Assembly: GCA_024362935.1 (NCBI GenBank)
Contig: JANCRA010000117.1
Coordinates: 310,001-374,000, forward strand
Source of the DNA: Setophaga petechia
Lineage: Eukaryota; Chordata; Aves; Passeriformes; Parulidae
Length of the DNA stretch: 64,000 nucleotides
Direction of reading: 5' to 3'
Positions 44,965-58,800 of the stretch are shown here, in pieces (position 1 is the first letter of the stretch; every line of letters starts with the position of its first letter). The notes under the pieces are model-generated. The model made no database searches, was not told the DNA's origin, and saw only the letters and a program-made list of their open reading frames with translations. Made by a program: the position numbers and the translations under genes.

Positions 44965-45485
44965 GCCTGGCACAGCTGGCACAGCTGGGGGCAGTGCCAC
45001 CTGGGCACCCCCTGAGAGCCTGGCACAGCTGGCACGGCTGGGGGCGTCCCCTGAGCCTGGCACAGCTGGGGGCACCCCCTGAGAGCCTCCTGGGCACCCC
45101 CTGAGCCACCTGGGCACCCTGTGAGAGCCTCCTGGGCACCCCCTGAGAGCCTGGCACACCTGGGCACTTCCTGGGATCCTGCCACACCTGGGCACCCTCT
45201 GAACACCTGGGGGCACCCCCTGAGAGCCTGGCACAGCTAGGGACACCCTCTGTGCCAGCTGGGCAACCCCTGAGAGCCTGGGCACCCTCTGAGCACCTAG
45301 GGGCACCCACTGAGCCTGGGGGCACCCCCTGAGTGCCTGGCACCCCTGGGGACAGCTGGAGGCACCCCCTGAGCCACCCGGGCACCCCCTGTGCCAGCCT
45401 GGGGACGCTGCTGTCACCCTCAGAACCCCTGGGCACACCCTGGGGTCACCACGGCCACCCCCTGTGCCACCCTGGGGACCCACCT
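44945..45485 (+). repeat. array of DDX56 terminal codons and stop in its 3' UTR
   Basis: The coding end gggcaccccctgagcc (Gly-Thr-Pro-stop) is echoed about a dozen times as gggcaccccctgag with cctggcacagctggg spacers. Confidence 0.88.
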
Positions 45486-45530
45486 GCCACCCCCTGTGCC
45501 ACCCTGAGGCCACCACGGGGGTTGGTGACA

Positions 45531-45536
45531 AATAAA
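45531..45536 (+). terminator. DDX56: AATAAA polyadenylation signal of DDX56
   Basis: AATAAAGG lies 567 bp past the stop, directly after the stop-codon array and before GT-rich sequence. Confidence 0.8.
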
Positions 45537-45544
45537 GGTGCCAA

Positions 45545-46015
45545 GGAGCCGCTCCGGTGTGCCCTGGTGTCCCTTGGGGCCGGGCCGGGCGCGGTGCCAG
45601 GCGGGTGACAGGGACACGGCGGGCACAGGCACAGGCGTGTGACGCTGCTGCGGGCAAAGGTGCCAGGGCAGTGCCAGGGCAGTGTCCCCCCTTATCTGTG
45701 TGCCCCGTTATCTGTGCCCCGTTATCTGTCCCCCCTTACTGTCCCCAAGGCCACCAGGGCCGTAAACAGCGGTACAAGGACACCCAGGGGTGGCACCCTT
45801 GGGGACACTGTGGGGGTGGCACTGATGGCATTGAGGGCTGGCACCCCTGGGGACACTGCAGGGACCCAGCGCGGGCTCGGGGGTGGCACCAGGACCCGGG
45901 TGGGGGGGGCGGGTGTGGCACTGCCCCGCCCTGGTGACGCCGGGCACAGGGGTGGCACCGAGCGGGGTCCAAGGCCCTGAACCCGGCGGGGACAGAGGGC
46001 ACCGGGTGGCACTGT
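45545..46015. other. DDX56-NPC1L1 spacer, no gene seen
   Basis: Mixed unique and weakly repetitive GC-rich DNA, including four cccgttatctgtccc-like units near 45690-45735. No supported exon. Confidence 0.5.
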
Positions 46016-46019
46016 CACC

Positions 46020-46640
46020 ACGGGGATGGCACTGTCACACGGGGCTGGCACGACACTGTCACATGGGGATGGCACCAGGGTGGCACTGTCACTATCAGGA
46101 TGGCGCTGTCAGACAAGGCGTGGCACCGCTGGGATGTCACTGGGACAGAGGGCACCGTGGTGGCCCTGGCACACCAGGATGGCACCAAGATGGCCCTGGC
46201 ACAGCCGGGTCCCTGCCCACGGCCTGGGGACACCAGGGTGTCACCCCCAGCATGTGGCATTGTCACAGGTGCCCGTGGGTGACATCCCGCTGCCACCCTG
46301 TGCCACCCACGCTCCCGAATTCCCGGATTACCCCCAGACCTGCACCCATGGGTGCCCCCGATGCCACCCTGAACTCCCAAATTCCCCATTTGATGCCTGT
46401 GGGTGCCACCCCAAGCTCCCAAATCCCCGTTTTCTCCCCATCTCGGTGCCCATTGGTGCCACCCTGAACTCCCCCGTTTTCTCCCCATTTCGGTGCCCAT
46501 TGATGCCACCCTGAACTCCCCCGTTTTCTCCCCATTTCGGTGCCCATCGGTGCCACCCTGAACTCCCCCGTTTTCTCCCCATTTCGGTGCCCATTGATGC
46601 CACCCTGAACTCCTCCGTTTTCTCCCCATCTCGGTGCCCG
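46020..46640. repeat. two minisatellites upstream of NPC1L1
   Basis: 46020-46230 has tggcactgtcac and ggatggcac units. 46330-46640 has an array of ~48 bp units reading gccaccctgaactcccccgt then tttctccccatttcggtgcc. Confidence 0.9.
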
Positions 46641-46689
46641 TTGGTGCCGCCCCGTGCCCGCTCGGCGCCGCCCCCGCCCCGCCCGGCGG

Positions 46690-46846
46690 CCCCGCCCGGA
46701 TCGATCGATCGATCGGGTTAATGATCGATCCGGCGCGGGGCTGATTGGTCCCGGTGCCATCAGGCCAGCGCTGCCCTGCCCGGCTGGCACCGGGGGGCGG
46801 GGGGCGTTTAAAGGCGCGGGTGGCACCTGGAGACACCCCTGCCAGC
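46690..46846 (+). promoter_or_regulatory. NPC1L1: NPC1L1 proximal promoter with HNF1-like and CCAAT sites
   Basis: A short (GATC)n run at about 46699-46715 leads into GTTAATGATCGAT at 46717-46729, a good HNF1 half-site. ATTGG (CCAAT on the minus strand) is at about 46743, and TTTAAA at 46807-46812 may act as a TATA-like box 35 bp before the ATG. HNF1 and SREBP2 control mammalian NPC1L1. I see no clear sterol-response element. Confidence 0.45.
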
Positions 46847-49800
46847 ATGGCCGCCTCCCTGGCACTGCCCAGCGCCCTCCTGGCCGCGCTCCTGGCGCTG
46901 GTAGGGGACAGCGACACCGCGGGTGGCACCGGGAGGGACGCGGGGCGGGCGCGGGGAGTGGCACCGGTGCGGTGACAGCGGGGTGGCATTTGGGGGCTGG
47001 GGGGACACCGGTGCAGTGCCCACCTGGTGGCATTTGGGTGGCACTCCGGAGGTTTAGGGGTGGCAGAACCAGGGGACACTGGTGCGGTGCCCACCTGGTG
47101 ACATTTGGGGGGGCTGAGGGTGGCAGAGCTGGGGGGACACCATTGTGGTGCCCACCTGGTGACATTTGCGTGGCATTTGGAAGGTTTAGGGGTGGCAGAA
47201 CCAGGGGACACCGTTTTGGCTCCCACTGGGTGGCATTTTTGTGGCATTTGGAAGGTTTGGGGGTGGTAGAGCTGGGGGTACCGTTGTGGTGCCCACCTGG
47301 TGGCATTTGGGAGGGGCTGAGGGGGACACTGCTGTGGTGCCCTTTGGGTGCCCATTGGGTGACATTAAGAGGTGGCAGAGCTGGGGATACCATTGTGGCA
47401 CCCACCGGGTGACATCTGGGTGGCATTCAGAGGTAGCAGGGCTGGGGACACCCCTTGGTGCCCTTTGGATGCCAGTCAGGGGCGATGTGCAGGAGCTGGG
47501 AGTGGCAGAGCCGCTCCTTGTGGTGCCCTCGGGTGGCACCCGGGTGGCACTGGGGGCTACTGAGAGCGGCAGAGCAGGGGGACACCTCCATGGTGCCCAT
47601 CAGGTGCCACTTGGGTGCCATCTGGAGGGGTTGGGGTGACAGGGTGGAGGGGACACTGCTATGGTGCCCTTTGGGTGACATTTGGAGGGGCTGGGGGTGG
47701 CAGAGTGGGGAGACACTGCTGTGGTGCCCACTGGGTGACATTTGGAGGAACCAAAGGTGGCAGAGCCATGGGGGCACTGCTGTGGTGCCCACTGGGTGCC
47801 ATTTGGAGGAACCAAAGGTGGCAGAGCCATGGGGGCACTGCTGTGGTGCCCACTGGGTGACATTTGAGGGAACTGGGGTGACAGAATGGAGGGGCACTGC
47901 TGTGGTGCCCACTGGGTGACATTTGGGTGACATTTGGAGGAACCAAAAGTGGCAGAGCCATGGGGGCACTGCTGTGGTGCCCAGTGGGTGCCATTTGTAA
48001 CTGGCGTGGCAGAATGGAGGGGACACCCCTGTGGTGCCCTTTGGGTGACATTTGGGTGCCATTGGAGGACCCGAAAGTGGCAGAGCTCTGGGTACATTGT
48101 GGTGCCCATCAGGTGCCACTTGGGTGCCATTTGGGGGAACAGGGGTGACAGAATGGGGGGACACTGCTGTGGTGCCCACCGGGTGACATTTGGAGGAACC
48201 AAAGGTGGCAGAATGTGGGCACAATGTCCTGGTGCCCACTGGTGCCATCTGGGTGTGGTTTGGAGCAACCCAAGGTGCCAGGGCTGTGGCGCCACCTCCT
48301 CAGCTCCCACCAGCTTCCCCTCAACCCCTCAAGGTGCCACCCCCGTGCCACCACCCCGTCCCTGTGCCCGCAGGCGTCCCCATCGCTGACCCCCACGCAC
48401 CAGGCCGGCGTCTGCGCCTTCTACGGCGAGTGCGGGCGCAACCCCGAGGTCAACGTGTCGCTGATCCCCTCCAAGGTGCCCTGCCTGTCCAACACGCCGG
48501 CGCGGGTGGCACAGGGCGCGCTGCTGTCCCTGCTGCGCTCCGTGTGCCCCGAGCTGGTGCGGGGTGACAATGGCACCACCCGGGTCTGCTGTAACTACGG
48601 GCAGCTGCTCGCGCTGCGCCTCAGCGTGGGGCTGTCGGGCGCCGTCCTGGCACGGTGCCCGTCCTGCGCCCGCAACTTCGCCAACCTCTACTGCCACAAC
48701 ATCTGCAGCCCCGACCAGAGCCTGTTCACCAACGTCACCCGCGTCACCAACTCCTCGGCGGTGCCCGGTGCCCAGGCCGTGCTGGAGTACCAGCTCTTCT
48801 ACCGCAGCAGCTTCGCCGAGGCCGCCTTCGCCTCGTGCCAGGGCGTGCGGCTGCCGGCCACTGGCGGCTATGCCATCTCCACCATGTGCGGGCGCTACGG
48901 TGCCCAGCTGTGCACGGCCCAGCGCTGGCTGGACTTCCAGGGCGACAAGAACAACGGGCTGGCACCGTTGCAGATCGACTTCCAGCTGCTGCCCAACGGC
49001 TCCGAGCCCGGCCGTGGCATCGTCCCGCTGGACGCGCCCGTCTGGCGCTGCGACGAAGCGCCCAGCGCCGAGCAGGAGCCGTGCTCGTGCCAGGACTGTG
49101 CCCAGGCCTGCCCGCCCGTGGTGCCGCCCGCGGATCCCCCGCCGCCGTTCCGCATCGGCCGCGCAGACGGCATGCTGGTCATCTGCGTGCTGCTCTTCGC
49201 CAGCCTGGCCCTGGCATTCCTGGTGGCCGTGCTGTGCCGCCGGGGCGCGGCCGAGGTGGCGCTGAAGCCGCGTGCCCGCGGGTGCTCGCAGCGGGTCAGC
49301 GACGCCTGGCAGCGCGGCCTGGAGCGGGCGTTCCGCCGCTGGGGCACCCTGGTGGCCACCTGGCCGCTGGCCGTGCTGGCCGTGGCCGTGGTGGTGGCCG
49401 GGGGGCTCTCGGCCGGGCTGGTGACCCTGCGGCTGACCACGGACCCCGTGGAGCTCTGGTCGGCGCCGGGCAGCCGTGCCAGGCAGGAGAAGGAGTTCCA
49501 CGACCGCCACTTCGGGCCCTTCCTGCGCACCAACCAGGTGATCGTGACGGCGCCGGGGCGCGCTGGCATCACCTACGACTCGGTGGTGCTGGGCACCAAG
49601 AACTTCAGCGGGGTGCTGGCCCAGGATGTGCTGCTGGCGCTGCTGGAGCTGCAGGAGGAGCTGGCGGGCACCACGGCGTGGGCGGCGGGCAGGAACGTCA
49701 CCCTGCAGGACGTGTGCTACGCCCCCCTGAACCCCGCGGCGCCCGGCGTGGGCGACTGCGCCGTGTCCAGCGTCACGCAGTACTTCCAGAACAACCGCAG

Positions 49801-52800
49801 CCGCCTGGCACTCAGCGCCTGGCAGCAGGATGGCAAACTGCAGGGCACCGTGGACTGGCACGACCACATCATCTACTGCGTCAAGTGGGTGCCGCGGGCG
49901 GGGGGCACGGGGGGTCCCTCTGAGGGGGTGGCATGGTCACCATTGGGTGCCCAGGTGTGGGGTTTGGGTGCCCCAAGGGTGCTGGACGCGGCTTGGTGCC
50001 CATGGGGTGCCCAGTTGTGGAGCTGGGGTGATGCCCATGGGGCTCTGTCCATGATTTGGTGCCCATGGGGTGCCCATTTGTGGAGCTGGGGTGGCATCTA
50101 TGGGGCACCGGGCACTGCTAGGCACTTGTGGGATGCCAGGTCTGGGGGTTTGGGTGCTCTCTGTGGGGCACTCAGGGGGTCAGGGTGCCACCCACTGCTC
50201 CCAGAGGGTCCCCTCCGTGTCCCCCAGCATGTCCAGGTGCCTGTGGGGTGCCAGGCTCAGGGGTTGGGCTGTCACCCGGGTGTCCCCCATCACTGTTGGT
50301 GCCAGGCCGTGTCTCTGGGGTGCCACCTCTATGTCCCCATCACTCTGGGATGCCTGCCCGTGGGTTCAGGGTGCCACCCACGTGTCCCCCATGCCATCCG
50401 GGTGCCCCGCGGGTGGCAGCGGGCGCGGGGCCGGGGCCGGGCGGGCACAGCCCCCGCTGACGGCCCGGCCCTGTCGCCGCCAGCTCCCCGCTCTCCTTCA
50501 AGGACGTCACGGCGCTGGAGCTGAGCTGCATGGCCGAGTACGGCGGGCCCGTGTTCCCCTACATCGCCCTGGGCGGATACCGCGGTACGGGGCTGCTTTG
50601 GGGGTGTCCCCGCCGTGTCCCCCCGCGCTGTGCCCGCGGTGTGACCGCCGTGTCCCCGCAGAGTCCGAGTACACGGAGGCCGAGGCGCTCATTGTCACCT
50701 ACTCGCTGAACAATTTCCCCGCGGGGGATCCGCGCCTGGAGTGGGCGCAGAGCTGGGAGCGGCAGTTCCTGAGCGTGGTGCGCGACTTCCAGCGGCGCCA
50801 CCGCCACAACCTCTCGGTCACCTTCATGGCCGAGGTGGGCGCCGTGTCCCCTGCGCGTCCCTGTGTGTCCCCTGTGTGACCGCCGTATCCCTTTTGTGTC
50901 CCCTGCGTGTCCCCTCCGTGTCCCTGTGTGACCGCCATGTCCCCTCCGTATCCCCTCTGTGAGCCCCAAGTCCCCTCCATGTCCCCTCCGTATCTCCTCT
51001 GTGTTCCCTCCGTGTCCCCTCCTTGTCCCCTGCGTGTCCCCTCTGTGTCCCCTTTGTGACCTCTGTTTCCCCTCCGTGTCCCTGTGTGACCCCCGTGTCC
51101 CCTCCGTGTCTCCTCTGCGTTGTCTCCGTGTCCCCCCCGTGTCCCTGTCCCCCCCGTGTCCCTGTGTCCGTAGTGGCCTCAGCGAACTCCTTGTCCCCTC
51201 CATGCCCCTGGTGGCCCTGTGACCCTGTGGCCATGTGCCACCTCCATGTCCCCTCAGTGTCCCCATTGTCCCTGTGCCACTTCCATGTCCCCAGTGCCCC
51301 TTGTGCCTGCAATGCCCCCACGTCCCTGTGCCGCTTCCATGTCCCCAGTGTCCCCCATGCCCCTGGTGCCTCCAGTGTCCCCTACGTCCCTGTCCCCCCT
51401 CTATGTCCCCATGTCCCCTCCATGTCCCCAGTGTCCCCAGTGTATAGGCGCTCCCCGTGTCCCCCGTGCCCCTGGTGCCCGCAGTGCCTCCCCTGCCCCT
51501 GTCCCCCCTCTATGTCCCCAGTGTCCCCCGTGCCCCCGGTGCCCCCTACGTCCCTGTCCCTCCTCTATGTCCCCATGTCCCCTCCATGTCCCCAGTGTCC
51601 CCCGTGCCCCTGGTGCCTTCAATGCCCCCTTGTCCCTGTCCCCCCTCCATGTCCCCAGTGTCCCCCGTGCCCCTGGTGCCCGCAGTGCCCCCCCTGCCCC
51701 TGTCCCCCCTCTATGTCCCGGTGTCCCCGGTGTCCCCGGTGTCCCCTCACTGTCGCTGTCCCCTCAGCGCTCTCTGGAGGATGAGATCAACCGCACGAGC
51801 GGGGAGGACATCCCGGTGTTCGCCGTCAGTTACCTGCTGGTGTTCGCCTACATCGCGCTGGCCCTGGGCGAGTACACGGCCTGGAGGAGGGTCCTGGTGA
51901 GCCGGGGGGCACCGGGGGGCACCGAGGGGGGCACAGGGACCTGGTGAGCCGGGGAGAACCGGGGGCACCGGGTGGCACTGGGGGCACCGGGGCACAGGGG
52001 CCTTGGTGAGCCCCGGAAGGGTTTGGGGGGCTCGGGGGGTGCAACCCCGGGAGGGTCGGTTTGGGGGGTCCTGGGGGTTTTGGGGTGGCACAGGGACCTG
52101 GTGAGCCCCGGGAGGGTCGGTTTGGGGGGATTCGAGGGGCTCGGAGGGGTCGGTTTGGGAGGATTCCAGGAAAGTTTGGGAAAATCCGGAGGGATTCGGG
52201 GGGATCCGGGAGGGTTCGGGGGGATCCCGGTGATCCCCGGGGCACTCCGGGGTGGTGGCAACAGCCATGGGGGGCTCGGGGGTGCCCACCCGGGGGTGCC
52301 GATCCAGGGGTTCTGACCCGTGGTGCCCACCCGGGGGTGCCAGTCCGGGGAGGTTCGGGGGTGCCCACCCGAGGATCCTGACCCGGGGGTGCCGGCCCTG
52401 GGTTCTGACCCGTGGTGCCCACTCGGGGATGCCAGTCCGGGGCTGCTGATCCGGGGTGCCCACCCGGGGGTTTCGGGGGTGCCCACCCGGGGATCCTGAC
52501 CCGTGGTGCCCACCCGGGGGTGCCCGCAGGTGGAGTCGAAGGTGACGCTGGCGCTGGGTGGCATCGCGGTGGTGCTGGGGGCCGTGCTGGCCGCCATGGG
52601 GCTGCTGGCGCTGCTGGGGCTGCCCTCGTCCCTCATCATCATCGAGGTCGTGCCCTTCCTCGTGCTGGCCGTGGGCGCCGACAACATCTTCATCTTCGTG
52701 CAGGAGCTGCAGGTGGGCACGGGGGGCACCGAGGGCACCGAGGGTGGGGGCACATTTCAGGACAGGGATCCCCACGGGGCAAGGCTGGCATCTGTGGGCA

Positions 52801-55800
52801 TGGGGGAATTTGGGATCTCGGGGTGCCCCTGGGTTCTCCCCTCGGGTCTGGGGGTGCCCCTGGGTGTTCCCTGGCTCTGGGGGTGCCCGGGGTGCCCCTG
52901 ACCCCCCCTGTGGCAGCAGCAGTCGCATCGGGAGCCGGGCGAGACGCGGGAGCAGCACGTGGGGCGGGTGCTGGCACAGGTGGCACCGAGCATGCTGCTC
53001 TGCAGCCTCTCCGAGACCGTCTGCTTCCTGCTCGGTGAGGAACGGGCACCGCGGGCACCGCGGGCACCGGGGGGCACCGGGACACGGGGGGCACGGGGGG
53101 CAGCTGGGGATAGAGGTGGCACAGGGACGTGGGGGACATGGGGGACATAGGGTGGGCACAGGAAATGTGCGGCACCAGGGGCACTGAGGGGTATATGGGG
53201 GCACAATGGGGGGCACAGGGAGCACAGGGTGGGCACAGGGACATGAGGGCAAGGGGCACAGGCCGGGGGTGAGGTGGTGTGGGGGGGCTGGCACGGGGTC
53301 CTGGTGACATCGGGGGGAACCCAGGGGTGTCCCAGTGACCCGGGGGGTGCCAGGGGGTGTCTGGTGACACTGGGATGTCCCGGTGACCTGGGGGGTGCCA
53401 GGGGGGTACCAGGGGTATCCTGGTGGCCCAGGGGGTGTCAGGGGGTCTCTGGTGAGACGAGGATGCCAGGGGGGTGCCAGGGATGTCCCAGTGACCGGGG
53501 GATGCCAGGGGTTCGTCTCTGGTGACACTGGGACGTCCTGGTGACCCGGGGGGTGCCCGGGGGGTGCCAGGGGGTGTCTGGTGACACTGCAGTGTCCTGG
53601 TGACACAAAGATGCCCGGGGGGTGCCAGGGATATCACGGTGACCGGGGGGTTCCAGGGGGTCTCTGGTGACACTGGGATGTCCCGGTGACCCGGGGGGTG
53701 CCCGGGGGGTGCCAGGGGTGTCCCGGTGACCCGAGGGGTGCCAGGGGGGTGCCAGGGGTGTCCCAGTGACCTGGGGAGTGCCCGGGGGGTGCCAGGGATG
53801 TCCCGGTGACCCGGAGGTGCCCGGGGCCCCGCAGGTGCCCTCTCGTCCATGCCCGCCGTGCGCACCTTCGCCCTGACGGCGGCGCTCGCCATCGCGCTGG
53901 ACTTTGCCCTGCAGATGTCGGGGTTCGTGGCGCTGGTGGCGCTCGACAGGCGGCGACAGGAGGTGGCACCGCGGGGAGAGGGGAGGGGGCACGGGGTGGG
54001 CACGGGGACCCCAGGGTGGGCGCGGGGTGGGTGAGAGGGAACCAGGGTTGGTGAGAAGTTCCCAAGGTGGGCATGGGGACCCCAGGGTGGGCACGAGCAT
54101 CCCAAGGTGGGTTTGAGGGTCCCAAGGTTGGGTGAGGATGTCCAGGGTGGGCACAGGGTGGGCATGAAACCCCCGGGGTGGGTGTAAGGATGCCCAGGGT
54201 AGGCACGAGGTGGATGTGGGGTCCCCAGGGTGGGCACAGCATGGGTGAGAGGGTCCCCAGGGTGAGCATGGGGATCCATCCCAAGGTGGGTGTGAGGATG
54301 CCCAGGGTGGGCACAGGGTGCCCATGCAGCCCCCAGGGTGGGTGTAAGGATGCCCAGGGTGGGCGAGGGTCCCCAGTCAGTGCCCAGGGTGGGCAGGGCA
54401 CACCCACAAGGCACGGTGGGGTTGTGAAGGAGCCGTGCCAGCCCTGCCGTGCCAACCCCGCCGTGCCAACCCCACCGTGCCCCCAGGCCGGGCGCTTCGA
54501 CCTCTGCTGCTGCTGCGGGACGGGCAAGGAGGGCACGGCCGGGGGGGGCCGGGGGCTGCTGCGCCCCTTTCTGGAGCGCTGGTACACCCCCGTGCTGCTG
54601 CACCCCATCGTGAGACCCACCGTGGTGAGGGCACCGGGGCACGGGGGCACGGGGGGCATTGGGGACTTCAGGGGCATTGGGGGGACACGGGGGTAGGGGG
54701 GCATTGGGGAATTGGGGGCACTGGAAAAGGGGGGGCATTGGGGGCACTGGGGGCACTGGAAAAGGGGGGGCACAGGGGGCACGGGGGACATGGGGGGCAT
54801 TGGAGGGCACAGGGGGCATTGGGGGAATTGGGGACATTGGGGGGCATTGGGGACTTCAGGGGCATGGGGGGCACGGGGGAACGGGAGTAGGGGGGACATG
54901 GGAGGAATTGGGGGCACTGGAACAGGGGGGCATGGGGGGCATGGGGAGCATTGGAGGCATTGGGGGGCATTGGGAGAATTGGGGGCATGGGGGGCATTGG
55001 GGGTATTGGAGGGCATTGGGGGAATTGGGGGCATTGGGGGGTTTTGGAGGAACTGGGAACTTGGGGGGCACAGGGGGCACAGGGACATCGGGGTTACGGG
55101 GGGCATGGGAACATGGGGGGCATTGGGGGCACAGGGGGCATAGGGGGCACGGGAATGGGGGGGCACAGGGGGTATTGGGGGGACACGAGGGGTCTGTGAG
55201 GGTTTGGGGGTTCCGGGGGGGTCTCTGGGGGTTTTTGGGGTCCCTGAGCAGAGCCCCCCCCCCCCCAGGTGCTGCTGTTCCTGTTCCTGGCCTGTGCCGG
55301 GCTCTTCCTGCTCTTCCACGTGTCCGTGGGGCTGGACCAGGAGCTGGCACTGCCCGAGGTGGGCACAGGGGGTGGCATGGCCCTGTATGGGGACACACGG
55401 GGAGGCTGGGACCCCTCTGTGCCCCTTTGAGCCCCTCTGTGCCCATTTGGGACCCCTCTGGACCCTTCTGGAACCCCTCTGTGCCCCTCTGCCCCTCTGT
55501 GCCCCTTTGTGCCCCGCCCTGTGCCCCTCTGTGCCCATTTGGGACCCTCTGGCCCCCTTCTCTGCCCCTTTGTGCCCCTCTGTGTCCCTCTGGCCCCCTT
55601 CTCTGCCCCTCTGTGCCCCTCTGTGCCCCTCTGTGCCCCTGTGTGCCCCTGCTGATGCCCGCTGTCCCCAGGACTCGTACCTGCTCCAGTACTACTCGGC
55701 GCTGAACCAGTACCTGGCCGTGGGTGTCCCCACCTACTTTGTCACCACGGGCGGCTTCAACTTCTCCTCGGAGAACGGCACCAACGCCATCTGCTCCAGC

Positions 55801-58800
55801 TCGGGCTGCGATGCCAACTCGCTGACGCAGAGCATCCAGCTGGCCACGCGCTTCCCCAACGTGTGAGTGCCCGCGGCGGGCGCCCCGGCGGCCCGGCCGG
55901 CCGTGCCCGGCCCCTGCCAGCCCCCTGTGCCCCCCGCAGGTCCTACCTGGCCATCCCGGCCACCTCGTGGCTGGACGATTTCCTGGACTGGCTGAACCCC
56001 ACCGTGCGCTGCTGCCGCATCCACCAGAGCGGGCAGCACCAGGGCGAGTTCTGCCCCTCCACCAGCAGTGAGTGCGGCGGGCACGGCTGCGGGCACCGGG
56101 TGGGCACCGTGGGGGTCATGGGGTGGCCATTGAGTGCCCACCATGATGGCTGTTGGGTGCTCATCACAGTGGCCATGGGGTGGCCATGGGGTGGTCGTTC
56201 AGTGCCCACCATGATGGCTGTTGGGTGCTCATCACAGTGGCCATGGGGTGGCATTGGGTGCCCACCATGGTGACTGTTGGGTGCCCACCATGGTGGTCAT
56301 TAGATGTATATTGAGTGTCCACCACCGTGACCATTGGGTGGCCATGGGGTGGCCGTTGGGTGCCCACCATGGTGGCCATTGGGTGTCCATTGGGTGCCCA
56401 CCATGGTGGTCCTTAGGTGTATATTTAATGTCCATTACCATGGCCATTGGGTGCCCACCATGGTGGCTGCTGGGTGGCATTGGGTGCCCACAATGGTGGT
56501 CCTTAGGTGGACATGGAGTGTCCACTGCCATGGCCATTGGGTGGCCATTGGGTGCTCACCATGATGGTCCTTAGATGTACATTGAATGTCCACCACTGTG
56601 GTCATTGGGTGCCCACTGTGGTGGACGTTGGATGGCATTGGGTGCCCACCATGGTGGCTGCTGGGTGGCGTTGGGTGCCCACCATGGTGGTCCTTAGATG
56701 TACATTGAATGTCCACCACAGTAGTCATTGGGTGCCCACCATGGTGGTCATTGGGCACCTACCATGATGCCCACTATGCATCAGCTCAGTGCCTGCTGTG
56801 GTGGCCACTGTGTGCCCTTTGTGTGCCCACGCTGACCCTGTGTGCCCACGCTGCCCTCTCGTGTGCCCACAGCTGACGCCAGCTGTGCCCTGGGGCAGTG
56901 CCTGAGGCGGCTGCGCCGCCCCACGCCCGAGGAGTTCCAGCGGTTCCTGCCCTGGTTCCTGCAGGACCGGCCCACGCTGCAGTGCCCCAAGGGGTGAGTG
57001 GCACCGGGGTGGCACCGGGGTGGCACCAGGGTGTGCTGCCAGGGGGACACACAGGGGTAAATGCCACTTGTGGGGACACGAGGTGGGTGGCACTGTGGAG
57101 GCATCAAGGGTGGGTGCTGCTTGTGGGGACACCCAGGGCTCAGTGCCACCCATGGCGGTGGTGACACGCAGGGACATGAACACCAGCGTGGGCACACCTG
57201 GGTGTCCCCTGGGTGTCCCCTGACCCCGTGTCCCCTCTGGCTGTCCTGGGTGTCCCCTGGGTGTCCCCTGGGTGTCCCCTGGGTGTCTCCTGGGTGTCCC
57301 CTGTGTCCCCCCTGACCCTGCCGTGTCCCCACAGGGGCCTGGGCGCCTACGACACCTCGGTGAGCATGGATGCCAACGGCACCATCCTGGGTGAGTGAGG
57401 GTGGCACGGGCACAGGGGCTGGGGGTGACCACTGACCCCTGGCAGTGACCACTGACCACTGGGGTGACCATTCACCCTGTGGTGCCCACTGCCCCCATGG
57501 TGCCCACTTCCCCTGTGGTGCCCACTGCCCCCATGGTGCCCATTGCCCCCATGATGCCCACTGCCCCCATGATGCCCACCGCCCCATGGTGCCCTCTGCC
57601 CCCATGGTGCCCACTACCCCGTGGTGCCCACTGCCCCCATGGTGCCTCCTGCCCCCGTGGCACCCACTACCCCGTGGTGCCCACTGCCCCATGGTGCCCC
57701 CTGCCCCCGTGGTGCCCACTGCCCCATGGTGCCCGCTGCCCCATGGTGCCCACTGCCCCTGTGGTGCCCACTGCCCCTGTGGTGCCCACTGCCCCGTGGT
57801 GCCGCCGCCCCGTGCTGACGCTGCCGTGCCCGCAGCCACGCGTTTCATGGCGTACCAGCGCCCGCTGCGCACGTCCCAGGAGTACACGGGTGCCCTGCGC
57901 GCCGCCCGCGCCCTGGCAGAGTGGATCACGACCACCCTGCGCGCCGTGCCCGGCACCGACCCCGCCTTCCGCGTCTTCCCCTACACGTGAGTGGCACTGC
58001 CAGCCCGGGGGGACACGGGGTGCCCATTTTAGGGGTGCCCAGGTCAGGGTGCCCGGTCTGGGGTGCTGGGGGTGCCCCAGTGCCCCTGTTGGGGGTCATG
58101 AGTTGGTGCCCCAGTGAGGGGTGCCCGTTCCAGAGTGCTGGGGGTGCCCCAGAGCTTTGTTGGGTGCCCACACCAGGATACCCAGTGCCTGTTTTGGGGT
58201 GCCCAGTGCCCATTTTGGGACTGCCTGTTGCCTGTATCAGGGCACCTGGTGCCCATTTTGGGGTGTCCAGTGCCCATATCAGGATACCCAGTGCCCGTTT
58301 TGGGATCCCAGTGCCCATTTTGGGGTCCCAGTGCCCGTTTTGGGATCCCAGTGCCCATTTTGGGATCCCAGTGCCCATTTTGGGATCCCAGTGCCCATTT
58401 TGGGGTCCCAGTGCCCGTTTTGGGATCCCAGTGCCCGTTTTGGGGTGCTTGGTGCCCGTTTTGGGGTCCCAGTGCCCGTTTTGGGATCCCAGTGCCCATT
58501 TTGGGATCCCAGTGCCCGTTTTGGGGTCCCAGTGCCCGTTTTGGGGTGCTTGGTGCCCGTTTTGGGGTCCCAGTGCCCGTTTTGGGATCCCAGTGCCTGT
58601 TTTGGGATCCCAGTGCCCATTTTGGGATCCCAGTGCCCGTTTTGGGGTCCCAGTGCCCGTTTTGGGGTGCTTGGTGCCCGTTTTGGGGTCCCAGTGCCCG
58701 TTTTGGGATCCCAGTGCCCGTTTTGGGATCCCAGTGCCTGTTTTGGGATCCCAGTGCCCATTTTGGGATCCCAGTGCCCGTTTTGGGGTCCCAGTGCCCA

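Noticed and set aside
48329..49867. A 512-codon minus-strand open frame
   Set aside because: It is the shadow of the large NPC1L1 exon 2, whose + strand frame carries the sterol-binding domain cysteines and WSAP motif.
52690..54837. A 715-codon minus-strand open frame
   Set aside because: It runs antisense through NPC1L1 exons 7-9 and their repeat-filled introns. The composition is Pro-rich repeat and the real gene is on the + strand.
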